From an uncultured Bacillota bacterium (GTDB lineage Bacteria; Bacillota; Dehalobacteriia; UBA7702), in contig CADBQN010000052.1 of the NCBI GenBank assembly GCA_902796855.1, forward strand, positions 1 to 49,720: 49,720 nt of DNA. Direction: 5' to 3'. Shown piece after piece: positions 48,753 through 49,720 of this stretch; the stretch's first letter is position 1, and every line of letters begins with the position of its first letter. The position numbers and the translations under genes are program-made. The notes beneath the pieces were generated by a model. It worked only from the letters and a program-made list of their open reading frames with translations. It made no database searches and was not told the origin of the DNA.

Positions 48753-49481
48753 ATGGATATTATTGTAGTACTGTTAAGAGCATTTGTTTGGATTGGGTCA
48801 CTTTATATCGGAATCAAATCAATCAACATTCTTTATTACTACGTGAGATATCGTGATATTGATGCCGCTAAATATCGGCAGCACCTATGGCTTGCTATCA
48901 GTATTGCATTGCTGATACTTGTTCCTGTTGAGTTTTTATATACTGTGGTTACCCATGTTCCTAATAGAAACTTCACTATAAATGTCGATTACACAGTTGA
49001 CGGCACATATTACACATATGATGATATGACTTTTCAAGAGATGGAAGTTCCCATACACGAAACCGGGACAGCACCGTTAGAAATATCAATCATCAGCGAT
49101 TCAGAAGAAATCGATGCTGGAGAAAACTACTATGGCGGTTCTATTATCCGTACTATTAACTATACAAATATTTATGCTTACGGTATTACTCTTGATTGTT
49201 TTAATAATCATCATTTCACATTAGATTCAGAAGTTAAGAGCAATTCGGTTTTTGAGGAAGAAATGGAATATGGAGATTATTATTTCGATTTAGAAGTTAG
49301 TATAGGACAAATATCAGATAAAACCATAGGCTATTCTTTTGAAGATAAACTTCACGATACTTCTATTGAAAAAATCATTGAAACTATTATTTTCTGGATA
49401 TTCGCTTTATTGGGAGTTATTGTTTTCTTTATAGCAGACCGTATTTTTTTGAAAGAGCTAAAACAAATTGAAGATCAATAA
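48753..49481 (+). CDS. Unknown membrane protein with an extracellular domain
   Basis: A 242-residue protein with two N-terminal membrane helices (about 3-28 and 46-68), a beta-rich acidic domain of about 130 residues and a C-terminal helix (about 212-232). This arrangement puts the middle domain outside the membrane if the first segments span it. No family is recognised. AAAAGGATG precedes the ATG. AT-rich composition, as for the two preceding genes. Confidence 0.75.
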   Translation: MDIIVVLLRAFVWIGSLYIGIKSINILYYYVRYRDIDAAKYRQHLWLAISIALLILVPVEFLYTVVTHVPNRNFTINVDYTVDGTYYTYDDMTFQEMEVPIHETGTAPLEISIISDSEEIDAGENYYGGSIIRTINYTNIYAYGITLDCFNNHHFTLDSEVKSNSVFEEEMEYGDYYFDLEVSIGQISDKTIGYSFEDKLHDTSIEKIIETIIFWIFALLGVIVFFIADRIFLKELKQIEDQ

Positions 49482-49547
49482 GGATGAAAGTAAATCCTTT
49501 CGGTTCCGATGGAACGCCAAAGGGGACGCACCTAAATACAGACAGAT

Positions 49548-49570
49548 GGACGGCCAAATTCAGGCCGTCC
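49548..49570. terminator. Small hairpin after the last unknown gene
   Basis: GGACGGCC-N7-GGCCGTCC; only a weak T-rich tail follows on the plus strand. Confidence 0.45.
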
Positions 49571-49591
49571 TCCTGCTTTATACGCAAAATA

Positions 49592-49625
49592 CAAAAGAGA
49601 TCAGCGAAACGCTGATCTCTTTTTG
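49592..49625. terminator. Terminator of the rRNA operon
   Basis: AGAGATCAGCG-AAA-CGCTGATCTCT with T-runs on both sides. On the minus strand it directly follows the 5S rRNA 3' end. Confidence 0.88.
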
Positions 49626-49637
49626 GGTAAAAATTAC

Positions 49638-49720
49638 CCCGGCGGCTGCCTTCTCTTCCGCGGGCCTGCGCCCGAAGTACCAAAGGCGTAAAAGAGCTTA
49701 ACTACTGTGTTCGGTATGGG
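49638..49720 (-). rRNA. rrf: 5S ribosomal RNA (3' part; 5' part beyond the window)
   Basis: Read on the minus strand, the sequence begins CCCATACCGAACACAGTAGT, continues with TTAAGCTC and ends in GGCAGCCGCCGGGG. This is the 5S rRNA loop-C to 3' end pattern. About 83 of roughly 117 nt are present, so an rRNA operon lies to the right. Confidence 0.92.

Noticed and set aside
1-49720. CRISPR arrays, tRNA genes, insertion sequences, phage attachment sites
   Set aside because: I looked for regular short repeats with spacers, cloverleaf-type sequences with CCA ends, transposase motifs and terminal inverted repeats, and found none I can support.

Overview
The window looks like the chromosome of an anaerobic, fairly GC-rich Bacillota (Firmicutes). 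Reasons: a yggS-sepF-proC-yggT cell-division cluster, three proteins with SLH (S-layer homology) triplets, an ECF-type vitamin transporter, a ferredoxin-dependent 2-oxoacid oxidoreductase, and cobalamin and corrinoid-linked genes. The genus cannot be fixed from the sequence. Of 49 complete genes I read, none ends in TAG. The only in-frame TAG in a recognisable gene lies inside a trimethylamine methyltransferase gene (mttB), at the family's pyrrolysine position, so the organism very probably encodes pyrrolysine.

Layout. 1-6.9 kb: a sigma-54-driven methyltransferase operon (an MttB-family protein without Pyl, mttB with Pyl, an APC permease, a small membrane protein) beside its PAS/sigma-54 activator. 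7-16.3 kb: ordinary genes (NUDIX, Fe-alcohol dehydrogenase, DegV, LysR with azlCD, YbjQ, flavoprotein, GIY-YIG, a DUF6472 pair, queuosine-precursor transporter behind an attenuator, endonuclease IV). 16.4-25.6 kb: two adjacent cobalamin-riboswitch operons. One encodes surface proteins that resemble the two halves of animal transcobalamin/intrinsic factor, split over several polypeptides. The other encodes an ECF transporter of the CbrT type plus a TIM-barrel isomerase.

25.6-36.7 kb: yggT-proC-sepF-yggS, an HlyD-like gene, pgeF, PAP2, a degenerate beta-carbonic anhydrase, two DUF1858 proteins ahead of korDABC, an MNT/HEPN toxin-antitoxin pair, a 40-residue membrane protein and yaaA. 37-44.6 kb: a third cobalamin riboswitch, a long structured leader, a secreted beta-propeller-like protein and a 1680-residue SLH protein that again carries a DUF4430-like domain. 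44.7-49.7 kb: an acyl-CoA synthetase with an XRE-cupin regulator, an AT-rich island of three unknown membrane proteins, and the 3' part of a 5S rRNA gene on the minus strand.

How it fits together (inference): MttB-type methyltransferases need corrinoid proteins, and the organism devotes three cobalamin-riboswitch transcription units to surface capture and import of corrinoid. The most interesting signal is the cell-wall-anchored, transcobalamin-like capture system coupled to a CbrT transporter, in a genome that also decodes UAG as pyrrolysine.
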